Origin: Luteimonas sp. YGD11-2
GTDB taxonomy: Bacteria; Pseudomonadota; Gammaproteobacteria; Xanthomonadales; Xanthomonadaceae
Assembly: GCF_004118975.1 (NCBI RefSeq)
Contig: NZ_CP035376.1
Span: 682,001-746,000, forward strand
Direction of reading: 5' to 3'
Length of the DNA: 64,000 nucleotides
The notes under the pieces were generated by a model, which saw nothing but the letters and a program-made list of their open reading frames with translations, searched no databases and was not told where the DNA came from. The position numbers were made by a program, and so were the translations under genes. Below, piece after piece: positions 63,069 to 64,000 of this stretch (positions are counted from its first letter, which is position 1; the number at the start of each line of letters is the position of its first letter).

Positions 63069-64000
63069 ATGGAATTGCACGACTTGAAGATCCATATCCT
63101 CGGCATCGCCGGCACCTTCATGGGCGGCGTCGCCGCGCTGGCGCGCGAGGCCGGCGTCGAGGTCGAAGGCAGCGACCAGGCGGTCTATCCGCCGATGTCC
63201 ACCCAGCTCGAGCGCCTCGGCATCGGTCTGCACCAGGGCTACCAGCCCGCACACATTGCCGGCGACGCCGACCTCGTGGTGATCGGCAACGCGCTGTCGC
63301 GCGGCAATGCCGCGGTGGAGGCGGTGCTCGATGCCGGCCGAGCCTATTCCTCCGGTGCGCAGTGGCTGGCCGAGCACGTGCTGCCCGGCCGCACCACGCT
63401 GGCGGTCGCCGGCACCCACGGCAAGACCACCACCTCGACCATCCTTGCCTGGCTGCTGCAGACGGCCGGGCGCGACTGCGGCTTCCTGATCGGCGGCGTG
63501 GCCGAGGACTTCGGTGTCTCCGCGCGGCTGGGCAGTGACCCGCTGTTCGTGGTCGAGGCCGACGAATACGACACCGCGTTCTTCGACAAGCGCAGCAAGT
63601 TCGTGCACTACCGGCCGCGGGTGGCGATCCTCAACAACCTCGAGTACGACCACGCCGACATCTTCCCGGACCTCGCCTCGATCCAGCGCCAGTTCCACCA
63701 TCTGGTGCGCACGGTTCCCGGCGGCGGGCGGCTGGTGGTCAACGGCGAGGACCCGCACCTGGCCGAGGTGCTGGCGATGGGCTGCTGGACCCCGGTCGAC
63801 CGTTTCGGCATCGACGGCGAGTTCGAATGGAACGCGCGGCTGATCGAGGCCGATGGCCGCGCGTTCGAGGTCGTGCACCGTGGCCGGTCGCTGGGCGAAG
63901 TGCGCTGGCCGCTGCTCGGCCGCCACAACGTGATGAACGCGCTGGCCGCGATCGCCGCCTGCCATGCCGCGGGCGTCGATCCGCAACCGCTGCTGCCGGC
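63069..64000 (+). CDS. mpl: UDP-N-acetylmuramate:L-alanyl-gamma-D-glutamyl-meso-DAP ligase, cut by window end
   Basis: The first 310 residues are visible. IHILGIAGTFMGGVAALARE is the Mur-ligase N-domain, GTHGKT (115-120) is the ATP loop, VVEADEYDTAFFDKRSKFVH and LNNLEYDHADIFPDL follow, and LLGRHNVMNALAAIAA marks the central domain. Mpl reattaches murein tripeptide to UDP-MurNAc in cell-wall recycling. The start at 63069 (MELHDLKIHI) is the family start. The C-terminal third lies beyond base 64000. Confidence 0.95.
   Translation, partial: MELHDLKIHILGIAGTFMGGVAALAREAGVEVEGSDQAVYPPMSTQLERLGIGLHQGYQPAHIAGDADLVVIGNALSRGNAAVEAVLDAGRAYSSGAQWLAEHVLPGRTTLAVAGTHGKTTTSTILAWLLQTAGRDCGFLIGGVAEDFGVSARLGSDPLFVVEADEYDTAFFDKRSKFVHYRPRVAILNNLEYDHADIFPDLASIQRQFHHLVRTVPGGGRLVVNGEDPHLAEVLAMGCWTPVDRFGIDGEFEWNARLIEADGRAFEVVHRGRSLGEVRWPLLGRHNVMNALAAIAACHAAGVDPQPLLP

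Overview
The window is high-GC DNA from a gammaproteobacterium of the Lysobacteraceae (Xanthomonadaceae), of the Luteimonas/Lysobacter/Xanthomonas type. This is inferred from gene content: a pyrophosphate-type phosphofructokinase, a lysine/alanine-rich histone H1-like protein, an ahcY gene behind an S-adenosylhomocysteine riboswitch, and above all a polysaccharide gene cluster beside etfA/etfB. In Xanthomonas the hypervariable LPS O-antigen locus lies beside etfA. No rRNA, tRNA, CRISPR array, integrase or complete insertion sequence was seen.

Layout. (1) 1-1.3 kb: a terminator, a gene-free stretch and a lipoprotein gene. (2) 1.4-14.2 kb: a variable surface-glycan locus. It holds two sulfotransferases, a GT4-like glycosyltransferase and an ABC-2 exporter permease on the minus strand. 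Divergent from these are the exporter ATPase (Wzt type with a C-terminal domain), a third sulfotransferase-like protein with a coiled coil and a cationic tail, and a double-GT2 glycosyltransferase. A second, Gtr-like module follows: a polyprenyl-phosphate sugar synthase, a 12-13-span membrane protein and a small four-span flippase-like protein. The synthase gene carries a run of ten G/C pairs that puts its reading frame out of register, so it is a candidate phase-variable switch. (3) 14.3-26.2 kb: housekeeping genes interleaved with more glycan genes: etfA, etfB, rfbBACD (dTDP-L-rhamnose), two CoA-transferase subunits, ugd, a WbsX-RgpF fusion and ETF-quinone oxidoreductase. (4) 26.3-34.1 kb: alkB-like, ilvE, metF, bolA, DUF3228, a zinc alcohol dehydrogenase and ahcY. 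(5) 34.1-35.0 kb: a gene-free stretch with two copies of a long palindromic repeat. (6) 35.0-49.2 kb: an S9 peptidase, a LysM protein of unknown function, metK, SEC-C and DUF457 genes, a methyltransferase, dusB, ribokinase, a nucleoside transporter, a GGDEF-like protein and an aldo/keto reductase. (7) 49.3-55.0 kb: Fur-controlled hemP, an ECF sigma/anti-sigma/PDZ operon, qmcA-nfeD, gcvT and gcvH. (8) 55.0-64.0 kb: the histone-like gene, a serine hydrolase, lemA plus an M48 peptidase, pfp, adk, a small membrane protein, and mpl, which is cut by the window end.

How the genes work together. dTDP-rhamnose (rfbBACD) and UDP-glucuronate (ugd) supply precursors. A polymer assembled on the cytoplasmic side would leave through the Wzm/Wzt-type exporter. 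The sulfotransferases suggest sulfated residues, possibly including a terminal cap read by the Wzt C-terminal domain. The Gtr-like module could decorate the polymer in the periplasm and be switched on and off by the homopolymer tract. metF, ahcY and metK are methyl-cycle genes within 12 kb, and ahcY is controlled by an SAH riboswitch. etfBA and ETF-QO form one electron-transfer chain to ubiquinone although glycan genes separate them.

All functional calls come from motifs and remembered family features; no database search was possible.
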